Shown piece by piece: positions 63,729 through 64,000 of a stretch of 64,000 nt of DNA (its first letter is position 1; every line of letters begins with the position of its first letter). A program made the translations under genes and the position numbers. The stretch spans positions 372,001-436,000 of the forward strand of contig JAJTWR010000377.1 in NCBI GenBank assembly GCA_021613335.1, in the 5' to 3' direction. This DNA is from Whitmania pigra. Taxonomy: Eukaryota > Annelida > Clitellata > Hirudinida > Haemopidae. The notes beneath the pieces are model-generated. The model had not been told where the DNA came from, did not search any database, and was given only the letters and a program-made list of their open reading frames with translations.

Positions 63729-64000
63729 CTTGTTTGAAAAAAAAAGTTAATTTTAATTTATTTATTTTATAAAAAAGTAAAATTAAAGATTAACCCAATG
63801 GTGAGATTAATAATAAGAACAATATAAATAATGTAATAATAATATTCATTTAATGTGAGTTATTATTAGAATAGTAATTTTTATAAATATATAAGAATAT
63901 AATTTCTATAAAACAATAATAAAATATAATCATTATCAACATTATCGCAATTTGAGAACATTACCAATTTTAATAATAATAAAATTATTATAATAATATT
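63729..64000. other. Intron of copy 2, cut by the window end
   Basis: Very AT-rich; no exon seen before the edge. Confidence 0.5.

Overview
This window is nuclear DNA from an animal. It is very AT-rich, its genes are split by short GT-AG introns, and it carries AAT/ATT, ATC and TTG microsatellites plus non-LTR and LTR retroelement pieces. Gene content (a dopamine-transporter-like SLC6 protein, an Ig receptor with phosphotyrosine motifs, TDG, KIN17, FAM76, OXSM, Kazal inhibitors) points to a bilaterian invertebrate, but I cannot name the species from sequence alone. I rebuilt gene models by hand from splice consensus, reading-frame phase and remembered family motifs; no alignments were run.

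Layout. (1) 0.2-7.4 kb: a cluster of small secreted Kazal inhibitors. Two sister genes lie on + (253-809 and 4235-4852), a decaying two-domain gene lies between them (1803-2920), and a fourth is on - (6275-7362). (2) 8.1-9.9 kb: an orphan exon resembling the end of a fucolectin/F5-8C domain, a decayed LINE reverse transcriptase, and a CRE+TATA promoter in front of a small PAN/apple-like secreted protein. (3) 10.9-21.4 kb, -: a complete 14-exon SLC6 monoamine transporter, closest by motif to dopamine/noradrenaline transporters. Its introns hold an ATC array, telomere-like DNA, an intact-ended 1.84 kb LTR element and a LINE 3' end. (4) 21.6-25.6 kb: non-coding DNA dominated by a roughly 730 bp ATT array. 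(5) 25.6-32.0 kb, -: an Ig-domain receptor with a canonical ITAM, plus an upstream paralogous membrane/tail cassette with no visible ectodomain. (6) 34.4-44.5 kb: compact housekeeping genes FAM76 (+), OXSM (-), TDG (+) and KIN17 (+). OXSM and TDG are head to head; FAM76 and OXSM are tail to tail. (7) 45.0-63.7 kb, -: two tandem paralogues of a large exon-rich GPI-anchored protein that looks like the stereocilin/otoancorin/mesothelin superfamily. The first (31 exons, about 1491 aa) is complete; the second is cut by the window end.

How the genes relate. The housekeeping block covers DNA repair (TDG, KIN17) and mitochondrial fatty-acid synthesis (OXSM). The flanks are lineage-specific surface and secreted proteins growing by tandem duplication (Kazal, Ig/ITAM receptor, mesothelin-like), with visible decay in some copies. 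The most notable signals are the ITAM receptor with its duplicated tail cassette, the mesothelin-like tandem pair, and the internally deleted LTR element that keeps one gag-to-pol-tail ORF.
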